A stretch of DNA of 64,000 nt from NCBI GenBank assembly GCA_012963885.1, contig DTUY01000218.1, positions 82,440-146,439 on the forward strand, in the 5' to 3' direction. Position 1 is the first letter of the stretch. The number at the start of each line of letters is the position of its first letter. Position numbers and translations under genes: made by a program. The notes below the pieces were generated by a model. The model saw only the letters and a program-made list of their open reading frames with translations, made no database searches and was not told the DNA's origin. Below, piece after piece: positions 17,008 through 26,287 of the stretch. This stretch comes from Candidatus Poribacteria bacterium (GTDB lineage Bacteria; Poribacteria; WGA-4E; UBA9662).

Positions 17008-18651
17008 ATGAATTCGAGTATGAATCAGTTCCTTGTTTTTTTATTTATCTGTGTGCTAGCTATGGTGATTTCGCCTTTAGCAATACCAGATTATGTCAAC
17101 ATTACAAAGCAAGCTGGAATAGAATTTAAGCACAACAACGGTGCCTTTGGACAGAAGTATTTACCTGAAACAATGGGATCTGGATCTGCGTTCATTGATT
17201 ACAATAAGGATGGATGGCAGGATATAATTTTGGTTAATTGTAAGGATTGGCCTGGACATCCGACTGGAAACAATCAGACTATGGCACTCTATCGGAACGA
17301 TGGTGATGGGAGTTTTACAGATCAGACGCAGTTAGCTAAATTAGATATAAAACTCTATGGGATGGGAATTTCGGTTGCTGATTATGATAATGATGGGCAT
17401 CAAGATTTTTATTTGACTTGTCTTGGTATGGATCGGCTTTTCCAAAATCAGGGTGATGGTACATTTGTTGATGTGACTGAAAAATCAAATATCAGTAATC
17501 CATATTTTGGTACTAGTTGTGCCTGGTTTGATTATGATAAAGACGGGTACTTGGATCTCTACGTGGCTAACTATGTCGAATGGTCAGTTGAAACCGATTT
17601 GTTTTGTACACTTGATGGGACTAGTAAATCCTACTGCACTCCAGAATCCTACCGGGGACAACCGAGCAAGCTTTTCAGGAACAGGGGGGACGGGACATTT
17701 AGCGATGTATCTAAGATTGCAAGAATCGCCGACCCAACCAGTAAATCACTTGGTGTCTGTACTTTTGATTATGATGGTGATGGATTGGTTGATGTTTTTG
17801 AAGCCAATGATACACAACCAAATAAACTCTATCGAAACAATGGTGATGGTACCTTCATTGAACAGGGAATGCTGGCTGGCATTGCTTATAACGAAGATGG
17901 CAAAGCCACAGGAGCGATGGGCGTTGATGCCGGTGACTATGATGGCAGTGGTACTGAGAGTCTGATAATTGGAAATTTTTCAAATGAAATGATTAACCTT
18001 TATCATAATGAAGGGGATTTTTTTATCGATGATGCTCCAGTTGCCAATATTGGCATGGTCAGTCTTTTAACATTAACTTTTGGGTGTTTCTTTTTCGATT
18101 TTGACCTTGATGGGAAACTGGATATTTTTACTGCCAATGGTCATCTTGAAAACGACATTAACCGCGTACAGAGTGAAGTTACCTATAAACAGTCTCCCCA
18201 TCTTTTTCGTAACATCGGTAATGCTAAGTTTGTTGATGTAGCCAATCAAAACGCTGAGTTAATGGAACCAATTGTTGGTCGTGGCGCGGCTTACGGTGAC
18301 ATTGATAATGACGGCGATTGGGATCTTATAGTTACCAACTGCAATGGTCGCCCACGACTTTTCCGCAATGATAGACAAGCATCACATAACTGGATCAAGA
18401 TTAAACTGGTCGGAGAGAAATCAAACCGTGACGGGATCGGATCAAAAATCATAGTCACAACTGAGTCAGGTTCCCAAGTACGCACATTGAGAAGCGGATC
18501 AAGTTATTGCTCGCAAAGCGAATTGTCAATAATCTTTGGCCTTGGTAATGATAGACAGATTCGTCAAATCGATATAAATTGGCCGAGTGGTCTGGTAACA
18601 AGCTTAACAGAGGTTGCGTTGAATCAATCAATTACCATCAAAGAGAACTAA
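17008..18651 (+). CDS. CRTAC1-type FG-GAP/VCBS beta-propeller protein with UnbV (ASPIC) domain
   Basis: A secreted protein with repeated calcium-binding blades of the form DYDxDGxxDxY (IDYNKDGWQDIIL, DYDNDGHQDFYL, DYDKDGYLDLYV, DYDGDGLVDVF, DFDLDGKLDIF). It ends in an UnbV/ASPIC module (about residues 465-545: VGEKSNRDGIGSKIIVTT, LRSGSSYCSQSELSIIFGLG, DINWPSGLVT). The signal peptide is MNSSMNQFLVFLFICVLAM plus several residues. Such proteins act extracellularly in adhesion or ligand binding; no enzymatic role is known. It is one of four CRTAC1-type genes in this window and the only one in this section. Confidence 0.9.
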   Translation: MNSSMNQFLVFLFICVLAMVISPLAIPDYVNITKQAGIEFKHNNGAFGQKYLPETMGSGSAFIDYNKDGWQDIILVNCKDWPGHPTGNNQTMALYRNDGDGSFTDQTQLAKLDIKLYGMGISVADYDNDGHQDFYLTCLGMDRLFQNQGDGTFVDVTEKSNISNPYFGTSCAWFDYDKDGYLDLYVANYVEWSVETDLFCTLDGTSKSYCTPESYRGQPSKLFRNRGDGTFSDVSKIARIADPTSKSLGVCTFDYDGDGLVDVFEANDTQPNKLYRNNGDGTFIEQGMLAGIAYNEDGKATGAMGVDAGDYDGSGTESLIIGNFSNEMINLYHNEGDFFIDDAPVANIGMVSLLTLTFGCFFFDFDLDGKLDIFTANGHLENDINRVQSEVTYKQSPHLFRNIGNAKFVDVANQNAELMEPIVGRGAAYGDIDNDGDWDLIVTNCNGRPRLFRNDRQASHNWIKIKLVGEKSNRDGIGSKIIVTTESGSQVRTLRSGSSYCSQSELSIIFGLGNDRQIRQIDINWPSGLVTSLTEVALNQSITIKEN

Positions 18652-18722
18652 GGTCATGAAAACGGCAAAAACAGGTACGTTGCTGCTAATTTCAGCAAGT
18701 ACTCAAAATTATTGGTAAGTAA

Positions 18723-19682
18723 ATGGAATCTTCAAGAAGAAGGACGGGGCTTGTTTATGATGAAAATTACCTTGAGCATGATACCGGTCATGGACATGTT
18801 GAACGGCCTGACCGGCTTAGGTCCTGTTTGCAATCTCTGAAACAATCGGATTTTTGGAATCAACTTCATCATATTGAGGCAACCCCAGCGACACTGGATC
18901 AACTCTGCTACGTGCATGATCGTGACCATATTGATCGGGTGAAATTATACTGCCAACGAAAAATGCCGCTTGACTACGACACTCCGGTGTCGAAAAAATC
19001 TTTCGATATCGCACTTTTAGCTGCCGGTGGTGCGTTACGTGCCGTTGACCGAGTTATTGCCGGCGACGTTGATAATGCTTTTGCTCTTGTACGTCCACCG
19101 GGACATCATGCTACACCAAATCGGGCAATGGGATTCTGTTTGTTTAACAACGTGGCTATTGCGGCACGCTACCTCCAATCTGAACACGGTCTGAACAAGA
19201 TTGCAGTAGTTGATTGGGATGTTCATCATGGAAACGGCACTCAGGATATATTTTATGCGGATCCATCTGTTTTTTTCTTTTCCATCCATCAGCACCCGCT
19301 CTACCCCGGATCTGGTCTAGCCAATGAGACCGGATTGGAAACAGCAACTGGTACGACATTGAACTGTCCGGTGTCTTCTCATAGCGATATTAATGATTAT
19401 ATACACATCTTTGAAGAGAGATTGGCACCCGAATTGATTGAATTTAATCCCGATTTTATGTTGGTTTCATCGGGTTTTGATGCGCATCAACTTGACCCAT
19501 TATCAACCATCAATGTCACAGCAGAAGGATTTGGAAACTTAACTGGTATTCTTTTGTCAATTGCTGATCAAGTTTGTGGGGGAAGTGTCGTATCCGTTTT
19601 GGAAGGTGGTTATGATCTTTCCGGACTATCTGAGTCCGTTGTGGCACATGTAAAACGTTTGATTAACTACGACATATTGTAG
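18723..19682 (+). CDS. Histone-deacetylase-fold hydrolase (class II HDAC/acetylpolyamine amidohydrolase type)
   Basis: A zinc-dependent deacetylase of the arginase/HDAC fold, 319 residues. Catalytic landmarks are RPPGHHA (catalytic His128-His129), VVDWDVHHGNGTQ (metal ligands D166 and H168), SSGFDAHQLDPL (third metal ligand Asp) and EGGYDLSGL. In bacteria these enzymes remove acetyl groups from polyamines or other small acetyl-amines. The start is ATG 18723 with a weak ribosome binding site. A 20-codon frame at 18655-18717, with its stop just before this start, may be a leader or may be chance. It is followed by the MqnD-like gene on the same strand. Confidence 0.92.
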   Translation: MESSRRRTGLVYDENYLEHDTGHGHVERPDRLRSCLQSLKQSDFWNQLHHIEATPATLDQLCYVHDRDHIDRVKLYCQRKMPLDYDTPVSKKSFDIALLAAGGALRAVDRVIAGDVDNAFALVRPPGHHATPNRAMGFCLFNNVAIAARYLQSEHGLNKIAVVDWDVHHGNGTQDIFYADPSVFFFSIHQHPLYPGSGLANETGLETATGTTLNCPVSSHSDINDYIHIFEERLAPELIEFNPDFMLVSSGFDAHQLDPLSTINVTAEGFGNLTGILLSIADQVCGGSVVSVLEGGYDLSGLSESVVAHVKRLINYDIL

Positions 19683-19733
19683 TACAATATCCGTCTATAT
19701 GTATGGTAGCTTGAATAGAAAGGACAATTGATT

Positions 19734-20573
19734 ATGGAGCAGATCAGGATTGGACACAGTCCGGATTCTGATGACGCTTTTATGTTTTACGCGCTGGCGA
19801 AGAAACTAATTCCGACCGATGGGTTCGAAGTTGTGCATGTCATTGAAGACATTGAATCGTTGAACAAACGCGCGTTGAACTCGGAACTCGAAGTCACCGC
19901 TATTTCCATACATGCTTACGCTTACGTGTCACAGGATTATGCCTTGATGCCCTGTGGGGCAAGTATTGGGGATCGATATGGTCCGATCGTGGTCTCAACA
20001 TCTCCAATTGATCTGCATAATCTGTCAGGCAAAAGAATAGCTATTCCTGGTACGATGACAACCGCCTATTTAACGCTTCGGTTGTTTGAACCAGATTTCA
20101 TTCCTGAGGTTGTCCCGTTCGACCAGATTCTCGATCATGTAAAACAGGGGAAATCAGATGCTGGGCTAATCATTCATGAAGGTCAATTGACATATCAGAG
20201 TCAGGGATTTCACAAAGTTATAGACTTAGGAGAATGGTGGTATCAGGAAACTGATCTGCCCTTACCATTGGGAGCGAACGTAATTCGTCGAGACCTTGGT
20301 CCGGAGAAGATTAAGAAAATCACATCTTTGCTGAGACAGAGCATTCAATATTCTCTGTCCCACCGTCAAGAGGGATTGGAATACGCAATGGTTTACGCGC
20401 GCGATATGGAATCCGATTCCACTCTAGCGGATCGTTTTGTTAGTATGTATGTAAACGATTATACGCTAGATTATGGACAGAAAGGTCGAGCGGGTGTCCA
20501 CGAATTATTAAATCGCGGTTATCAGTCTGGCGTAATTACATCGCTAGCTGATATTGATTTTGTAGAACTTTAA
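19734..20573 (+). CDS. MqnD/MqnA-like protein (menaquinone futalosine-pathway family)
   Basis: A periplasmic-binding-protein fold enzyme related to 1,4-dihydroxy-6-naphthoate synthase (MqnD) and chorismate dehydratase (MqnA). The family start is IRIGHSPDSDDAFMFYAL. Later landmarks are ALNSELEVTAISIHAYAY, GPIVVST, GKRIAIPGTMTTAYLTLRL, SDAGLIIHEGQLTY and LPLGANVIRRDLG. The opening reads SPDSDD where MqnD usually has SPCPND, so it may be a divergent paralogue rather than the pathway enzyme. The ATG at 19734 has AAAGGA nine or more bases upstream; a TTG at 19728 is in frame. No other menaquinone genes lie nearby. Confidence 0.8.
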   Translation: MEQIRIGHSPDSDDAFMFYALAKKLIPTDGFEVVHVIEDIESLNKRALNSELEVTAISIHAYAYVSQDYALMPCGASIGDRYGPIVVSTSPIDLHNLSGKRIAIPGTMTTAYLTLRLFEPDFIPEVVPFDQILDHVKQGKSDAGLIIHEGQLTYQSQGFHKVIDLGEWWYQETDLPLPLGANVIRRDLGPEKIKKITSLLRQSIQYSLSHRQEGLEYAMVYARDMESDSTLADRFVSMYVNDYTLDYGQKGRAGVHELLNRGYQSGVITSLADIDFVEL

Positions 20574-20585
20574 TGATTTAGATCA

Positions 20586-20783
20586 ATGCAACGCAAAAAG
20601 AAACAAGAAGAGCGGAATAGATCTTTCCTCGGTGTTACTTTCAGTTGTTGTAAAGTCTATACACGAATTCATATCAATAGAAAAAGAGACGCTTATGTTG
20701 GTTGGTGTCCCAAGTGTTGCAGAAAAGCTGAGGTTAAAATTTCACCTTATGGAACCAAATCCAGGTTTTTCAGTGCTAACTGA
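20586..20783 (+). CDS. Small conserved cysteine-rich protein
   Basis: A 65-residue basic protein containing SCCKVYTRIHIN and YVGWCPKCCRK, a pair of cysteine clusters (CC...CxxCC) suggesting a small zinc-binding fold, followed by KISPYGTKSRFF. The cysteine layout and the GTKSRFF end look constrained, which supports a real gene. The ATG at 20586 follows the upstream gene by 12 bases and lacks a strong ribosome binding site, so it is probably translated from the same transcript. I know of no assigned function. Confidence 0.65.
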   Translation: MQRKKKQEERNRSFLGVTFSCCKVYTRIHINRKRDAYVGWCPKCCRKAEVKISPYGTKSRFFSAN

Positions 20784-20919
20784 CTTCATCTTTGGTCATC
20801 AACCTAATTAATTGCAAGCATTCTTGATTGTAATTAATCAGGTATTCTGTCGTTTCGACTGAGGAATTGACACTCTAGAATGAGTCTTGTTTTGATCTTT
20901 TTAGTTGAGGAGAGGATTC

Positions 20920-21840
20920 TTGAAGGTACGTTTTTGGGGAGTACGTGGTTCAATCCCTTCACCAGGACCAGAAACAGTTCGCTATGGTGGTGATACAACT
21001 TGCATAGAGATGAGAGTTGGTACGGAAACTATCATATTTGATGCAGGTTCCGGCATCCGCCCATTGGGACTGAAACTGCTTGGTGAGGCTCAAGGCGCGC
21101 CTATCAAAGCACATCTGTTTATAACCCACACTCATTGGGACCATATTCAAGGGTTCCCGTTTTTTGTCCCTGCTTTTATTCCAAATAATCATATCATGAT
21201 TTATGGTGCCGACCATGAAACGATGACGCTTCCAGAACTCTTCTCTGGACAAATGGAAAAAGGGTACTTTCCCATTCCAATTGCGGCCATGGAAGCAGAA
21301 CTCGAATTTATTCCAATATCTGAAGAGACGCTTAGAATTGGTGATATTGAAATTTCATCTATGTTTGTCAACCATCCAAGTATGGCATTCGCCTACCGTG
21401 TAGATTGCAATGGGCGTTCTTTTGTCTTTGGCGGGGACCATGAGCCATATAACAACATGTTATCATATAGCAAAATAGCGTACCAAGTCGACGGAAAACA
21501 GTTGGATATTGAAGAAAATGGGAAAGAAAAATTTTCTAAGAAACTGGATGAAAAATTAGCATCCTTTTGTCAAGATGCTGATTTGCTTGTTTTTGATACT
21601 GCCTATACCTTGGACTTATATCAGCAACGAGAAGGGTGGGGGCATTCTTACCCGGAGTATGCAGTTCATATTGCCAAGATGGCAGGGATAAAACGACTCG
21701 CTCTCACTCATCATGATCCAACTGACACCGACGAGAAGGTGGACGCAAAAGTAGAAAATACCCGCCAGTTTATCAAAGCATCCAATTTGAGCATTGAATG
21801 TTTCGCCGCGCAAGTTGCGCTTGAAGTAAGCATTGAGTAA
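20920..21840 (+). CDS. MBL-fold metal-dependent hydrolase
   Basis: A metallo-beta-lactamase-fold hydrolase, 306 residues from the TTG at 20920, which follows GAGGAGAGG by four bases; an in-frame TTG at 20905 lies too close to that site. Motifs are VRFWGVRGSIPSPGP, the metal site HTHWDHIQG, GGDHEPYNN, VFDTAYTL and the terminal LALTHHDP. The start resembles cyclic-phosphodiesterase/RNase Z-like members (PhnP-like and response-regulator-linked hydrolases). The substrate is probably a phosphodiester or ester. Its 3' end lies 28 bases from the convergent hslU end. The fold call is strong and the specificity unknown. Confidence 0.9.
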   Translation: MKVRFWGVRGSIPSPGPETVRYGGDTTCIEMRVGTETIIFDAGSGIRPLGLKLLGEAQGAPIKAHLFITHTHWDHIQGFPFFVPAFIPNNHIMIYGADHETMTLPELFSGQMEKGYFPIPIAAMEAELEFIPISEETLRIGDIEISSMFVNHPSMAFAYRVDCNGRSFVFGGDHEPYNNMLSYSKIAYQVDGKQLDIEENGKEKFSKKLDEKLASFCQDADLLVFDTAYTLDLYQQREGWGHSYPEYAVHIAKMAGIKRLALTHHDPTDTDEKVDAKVENTRQFIKASNLSIECFAAQVALEVSIE

Positions 21841-21868
21841 CCTGCCTGACTTTTAGCAAAATTTCTTA

Positions 21869-23422
21869 TCACAGAATGTATTTGCTCAAATCCTGATCTT
21901 TGACAATATCTGATAACTCTTGGTCTACGTATTCTGACGAAATGGTAATTTCTTGGCTCTCAAGATCGGGTGCCTCAAACGAGATGTTCTCAAAGAGCTT
22001 TTCCATAATTGTATGCAGTCGACGTGCGCCAATATCCTCGATAGATTCATTGACCTGAAAAGCTAACTCAGAAATACTCTTTATTGCATCATCCGTCATT
22101 TCAATCTTAATCCCTTCTGTTTGCATCATCGCGATATATTGTTTTGTCAACGCGTTTTTAGGTTCGGTTAGAATACGTTTCAGATCTGATTGGTCTAGGC
22201 TTTTTAGTTCAACACGAATTGGGAATCGCCCCTGTAACTCGGGAATCATGTCCGAAGGTTTTGCTGAGTGAAATGCCCCTGCTGCAATAAAGAGGATATG
22301 GTCCGTCTTTACCATTCCGTGTTTAGTCATTACATTGCAGCCTTCAACAATCGGCAATATGTCGCGCTGGACTCCCTCACGAGAAACATCTGGACCGGAT
22401 GCTGACGAAGATTCACGACCAGCAATCTTATCGATTTCATCCAGAAAAACAATACCTGAATTTTCGACTCGGCCAATTGCTTCACTGACAACTTTGTCCA
22501 TATCAATTAGTTTTTCAGCTTCTTCTTGAATCAGGATCTCGCGTGCTTCAGTAACAGTCACAAGTCGTTTTTTGGTCTGTTTCGGCATCATACTTCCGAA
22601 GACGTCTTTAAAATTGATGTCCATTTCTTCGATACCACTGGGAGAAAAGATCTCAATGAATGGCATCGTTCGGTTTTTTACGTCAATTTCGATCGGTTTA
22701 TCTTCGAACTTGCCATCTTTCAGCATCCGACGAAATTTCTCTCGCGTTCGAGAATACCTTTCGTGTTCTGGATTCGCCTTTATTTCCTGCTGACCTGAAT
22801 CCAGCCTGGCATTTTCGTTTTGATTCTCTTCTTCTATCAGAAAATCACCGATCTGGATTTCAAATTGAATTTCGTCATCATTCTGATCCTCTTCTACAGA
22901 TTGATCTTCTGTTTCTACAGATTGATCTTCTGTTTTCTCCTCAACTTCCTCTTTTTTATCCGGGCGTGCGGGTGGCGGTGGTATCAGAAAATCCAGTATA
23001 CGCTCTTCAACCAGTTCAATTGCCTTTTCTCTTACTGTTTCAGCCTGTTCGGCTTTTACCATGTTAATTGATAGATCGCTAAGATCACGGATCATTGATT
23101 CAACATCACGACCAACATAACCAACTTCTGTGTACTTTGAGGCTTCGACCTTTATAAAAGGTGCATCGACCAACCGAGCTAACCTCCGAGCAATCTCTGT
23201 CTTTCCAACACCTGTTGATCCGATCATAATGATGTTTTTGGGAGCGACTTCATCTTGCATGTCGTCCTCTAGCATTTGACGACGTATTCGGTTACGAAGT
23301 GCAATTGCCACTGAACGCTTGGCTTCGTCCTGCCCGATAATATATTTATCTAATTCCTCAACGATTTGTTTGGGTGTAAGTGTTTCTAGTAACTTGTTCT
23401 GAGAAGGTGAAGGTTTACTCAT
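21869..23422 (-). CDS. hslU: HslU, ATP-dependent unfoldase of the HslUV protease
   Basis: An AAA+ ATPase that unfolds substrates and feeds them to HslV. Landmarks are [16 protein letters not shown], Walker A GSTGVGKT (residues 68-75), pore loop GYVGRD (101-106), Walker B IVFLDEID (324-331) and [15 protein letters not shown] near the end. At 517 residues it is longer than the roughly 440-460 usual for the family. The extra length is an acidic insertion in the I-domain (about 150-215) that includes a doubled TEDQSVE. It lies 36 bases downstream of hslV in the same operon. Confidence 0.97.
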   Translation of the reverse strand: MSKPSPSQNKLLETLTPKQIVEELDKYIIGQDEAKRSVAIALRNRIRRQMLEDDMQDEVAPKNIIMIGSTGVGKTEIARRLARLVDAPFIKVEASKYTEVGYVGRDVESMIRDLSDLSINMVKAEQAETVREKAIELVEERILDFLIPPPPARPDKKEEVEEKTEDQSVETEDQSVEEDQNDDEIQFEIQIGDFLIEEENQNENARLDSGQQEIKANPEHERYSRTREKFRRMLKDGKFEDKPIEIDVKNRTMPFIEIFSPSGIEEMDINFKDVFGSMMPKQTKKRLVTVTEAREILIQEEAEKLIDMDKVVSEAIGRVENSGIVFLDEIDKIAGRESSSASGPDVSREGVQRDILPIVEGCNVMTKHGMVKTDHILFIAAGAFHSAKPSDMIPELQGRFPIRVELKSLDQSDLKRILTEPKNALTKQYIAMMQTEGIKIEMTDDAIKSISELAFQVNESIEDIGARRLHTIMEKLFENISFEAPDLESQEITISSEYVDQELSDIVKDQDLSKYIL

Positions 23423-23458
23423 AACCTACACGAACCTCCAATTCACCTATGATTTGGG

Positions 23459-23989
23459 TTATTTTGTTAATTTTTCAATCTCAATCTGATTATTGGTATA
23501 GATGCAAATTTCACTTGCAATCTTGAGCGATTCGGACACAATTTCAACTGCGCTCAATTCTGAATGTTGTATTAAAGATCTGGCTGAGGCTAGAGCAATA
23601 TCCCCACCGGATCCGATTGCCAAAACCCCATCATCTGGCATAATGAGATCCCCATTACCGGAAATTAAATAGGAAGTATCAGCATCAGCGGCGATCATCA
23701 AAGCCTCCATACGTCTGAGGATGCGATCTGTCCGCCATTCCTTGGCAAGTTCATGCGCTGCTCTTTGAAGATGCCTGTGCTGCTCTAGTTTATTTTCTAG
23801 CATTTCGTATAGTGTAAGTCCATCCGCAGCTGACCCTGCAAAACCAATCAGCACACGATCGTCGTAGATTTTTCGGATTTTTTTAGCTCCATGTTTAACG
23901 ATAGTATCACCGAGCGTTACTTGCCCGTCACCACCAATAGCAACACCACCATTTCTTCTAACGGTGATAATTGTTGTTGATTTAATCAT
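23459..23989 (-). CDS. hslV: HslV, peptidase of the HslUV protease
   Basis: The proteasome-like threonine peptidase of the HslUV complex. The mature sequence [21 protein letters not shown] aligns with the family N-terminus, so Thr5 is the likely nucleophile after removal of the short prefix MIKS; many HslV proteins have only Met there. I chose ATG 23989 behind AGAAGGAAGAAG; the open frame extends further upstream into the preceding gene but without merit. Other features: [17 protein letters not shown] and [14 protein letters not shown]. It is followed by hslU and preceded, 29 bases away, by a phosphoesterase gene. Confidence 0.97.
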   Translation of the reverse strand: MIKSTTIITVRRNGGVAIGGDGQVTLGDTIVKHGAKKIRKIYDDRVLIGFAGSAADGLTLYEMLENKLEQHRHLQRAAHELAKEWRTDRILRRMEALMIAADADTSYLISGNGDLIMPDDGVLAIGSGGDIALASARSLIQHSELSAVEIVSESLKIASEICIYTNNQIEIEKLTK

Positions 23990-24017
23990 CTTCTTCCTTC
24001 TGTATGATCTCTTTATT

Positions 24018-24752
24018 CTAGCGTCCAATGCCTAATCGATCAGCATGCCAACTTGGAAGCCCTTCTTTACGGATTTGGTCCTGCGCGCTACGAATATCGT
24101 ACTCAATTCGTTTCCAGTAGATCACTTTTTCATCGGTATCAAGAATTGCGATACTTGCACGTGAGTCGAGGTCTCGCGGTTGACCAACTGCTCCAGGGTT
24201 GATCAGGTACCGCTTTTTCTTTGAAAGAGGATAGTAAAAATCACTCTCTGGATAAAGTGTTGAAACTTTAGTGTCGATCGAATGCATCACCGCAATATGC
24301 GTGCGTGCAAACAGAGTAATCCAATTCTTGAATTTCCGAAATTCCCTTTTTACATCTCTTCGGCTTAAGATGTAAAAATCTTTGCTATGAGGGCTACCGT
24401 GCGTAATCTCAATACCGTCTTCAATCTTCATCAATCCGTTATTAAATGTGCCTAAGTATTCTTTGTTGCCGGACGTAACCTGTTGTCGAGTCCATAAAAT
24501 GCTGTAGCGTGCATGCGTCTGGAAATCGATTGCCGGCGCGTTATCAACAACAATCCGATCATGGGTTCCACAAACCGCAACGTGCAATTTGATCGTTCTC
24601 AATAATTCAATAGTTTCATTCGGTTGTGCACCATACCCAACAAGATCCCCCAAAAAAAGGGATTGATCAACCCTTTCTTGCTTTAGTACAGATAAAATGG
24701 CTTTTAAGGCCTCAAGATTCGCGTGAACATCAGCAAAAACGAAGTAACGCAT
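24018..24752 (-). CDS. Calcineurin-like metallophosphoesterase with altered metal motifs
   Basis: A YfcE/MPE-type phosphoesterase of 244 residues: [11 protein letters not shown] (DxH), [10 protein letters not shown] (GDxxG), then GTHD where GNHD is usual, [10 protein letters not shown], and ARTHIAV where GHTH is usual. Two metal-contacting residues (the Asn of GNHD and the first His of GHTH) therefore appear replaced. The fold is clear but activity may be altered or lost. It is first in a leftward run with hslV and hslU. Start ATG 24752. Confidence 0.85.
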   Translation of the reverse strand: MRYFVFADVHANLEALKAILSVLKQERVDQSLFLGDLVGYGAQPNETIELLRTIKLHVAVCGTHDRIVVDNAPAIDFQTHARYSILWTRQQVTSGNKEYLGTFNNGLMKIEDGIEITHGSPHSKDFYILSRRDVKREFRKFKNWITLFARTHIAVMHSIDTKVSTLYPESDFYYPLSKKKRYLINPGAVGQPRDLDSRASIAILDTDEKVIYWKRIEYDIRSAQDQIRKEGLPSWHADRLGIGR

Positions 24753-25123
24753 GGAATCCCCAACTTCAGATGCAATCTATTTTCCTACTGTCAAATTTAA
24801 CTTTTTGGTTACGAATGAATGGAAAATGTCATTCAAGTATCAGATTTGATTTGGAAATAGTATGAAGGCAAACAACGTTGATCTTCAGCAGTTGGGACAA
24901 ATTGATGTTCTAACATTTATCGAGTAGACTTTAGACTCTTTGCAAACAAAATTAAATGGTGATTCCTTACAATAAACAAATTCACGCTAGATTAAGTATC
25001 ACCAACATGTTGATAGATTAGAGCCATGTACCATTGATTGGTTAAAAAATATACCTTGCTGTACTTTCGTATAGACAGACTTGATTATATCAGAACGCTT
25101 TAACAGTCGCAAGTAGAAAGTAA
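24753..25123. other. Intergenic region between two leftward genes
   Basis: It should contain the promoter for the phosphoesterase-hslVU run. On the plus strand, 24862-24975, a small frame reads MKANNVDLQQLGQIDVLTF, then IE, an in-frame TAG (24925), and DSLQTKLNGDSLQ before TAA. It looks coding-like but has a stop and no ribosome binding site, so it may be a relic. Confidence 0.35.
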
Positions 25124-26107
25124 CTAAGAACCCGACTGAAAATTTGCAATCATTTTACCGTCTGTTAGATCCCAAATCCGTATTATACCATCACGTCCTC
25201 CACTAACGAGAAAACGGCCTTCAATACTGAGATTGACTGCGTAAACTTCATCGTCTGGTTGATTGAATTCAAAGAGTTTATTACCCGATTGAAAATCCCA
25301 GACAATAACCGAGTGATCAGCACTTCCTGAAACAATGATTACTTGGCCATTAAAAACCCCGCAGTCAACTGCGTAAACCGGACCATTGTGCTCATAATAA
25401 ACACGGTTCAGTATCCCACGTATACCACGATCTGATTCGATGATCCGCCAAGAACGAACAACATGATCCGTTGAACCGGAAACGATTAGGTTATCAGGAC
25501 CAAATCGGACGGTATTCACTGCACCATCATTTTGATCAAAGCTGACTACCACAAGGTATGTTTCGGCAGACCAGATCTTGATGGTCTTGTCTGCCCCAGC
25601 AGTTGCAAAGTATTTGCCATCGTGACGAAAGTCTGCGGCTAAAACCCGATCAACATGCTGCGTTAAGATTTGCTTTTCTCCATTGAACGAAATGTTCGTT
25701 AGTATTACTGTTTTGTCCATACTGGCGGTTACAATCTTTTCGCCAGATGGGCTAACTGAGATGGCTTCAATCGTGTCTGCATGGATTTGAATATTTTGAT
25801 ATGGTTCAGAGTCATCGTCCAATAACCAAAACTTCAACTCACCAAATCTGCTTGGCGATCCACCAGCGGCAACAACACGATCCCCTCCATTTAAAAACAT
25901 CACCGATCTTACCGCATCGGCGTGATCTTCAAAGGTCTTCACAGTTTGTCGCGTTTGCAAATCCCAAATTTCTAACCACTGATAGGTGCCAACAGCAAGC
26001 AACTTGCCATCAGGACTAAAATCAACGGACTAGATCGGAGAAACCGGAGCGCTTACACAAATGCCGCTTAAAAAAAGAAAAAGTATAATTGTAATTCTTA
26101 TCTTCAT
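25124..26107 (-). pseudogene. Exported WD40-repeat protein interrupted by an in-frame TAG
   Basis: A seven-bladed WD40 beta-propeller of about 300 residues, with blades such as TASMDKTVILTN, TAGADKTIKIWS, VSGSADHSVIVWD and VSGGRDGIIRIWDLTDG. The longest uninterrupted frame is 25124-26002, but an in-frame ATG at 26107 encodes a clean signal peptide (MKIRITIILFLFLSGICVSA) followed by PVSPI, then TAG at 26030-26032, then SVDFSPDGKLLAVG, which is the proper first blade. Because the same frame resumes directly, one base change (e.g. TGG to TAG) explains it. It is a recent nonsense mutation, a sequence error or, less likely, a readthrough site. Confidence 0.8.
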
Positions 26108-26287
26108 TTTGTTTTAACTTTATTGTTTTCAACTGTATTGGAAATTATAGTCTCGTATTGTGCTAGTTTCGCCAAAGGTGTCAAACTGTGAACCAAGTTA
26201 TCTTTATCGTTTCAAAACCTGTAGATTTGTGCTACAATTTTTTATTATAACATATAACAACTGTTCATCAAGATTGCTGATTTTTAG

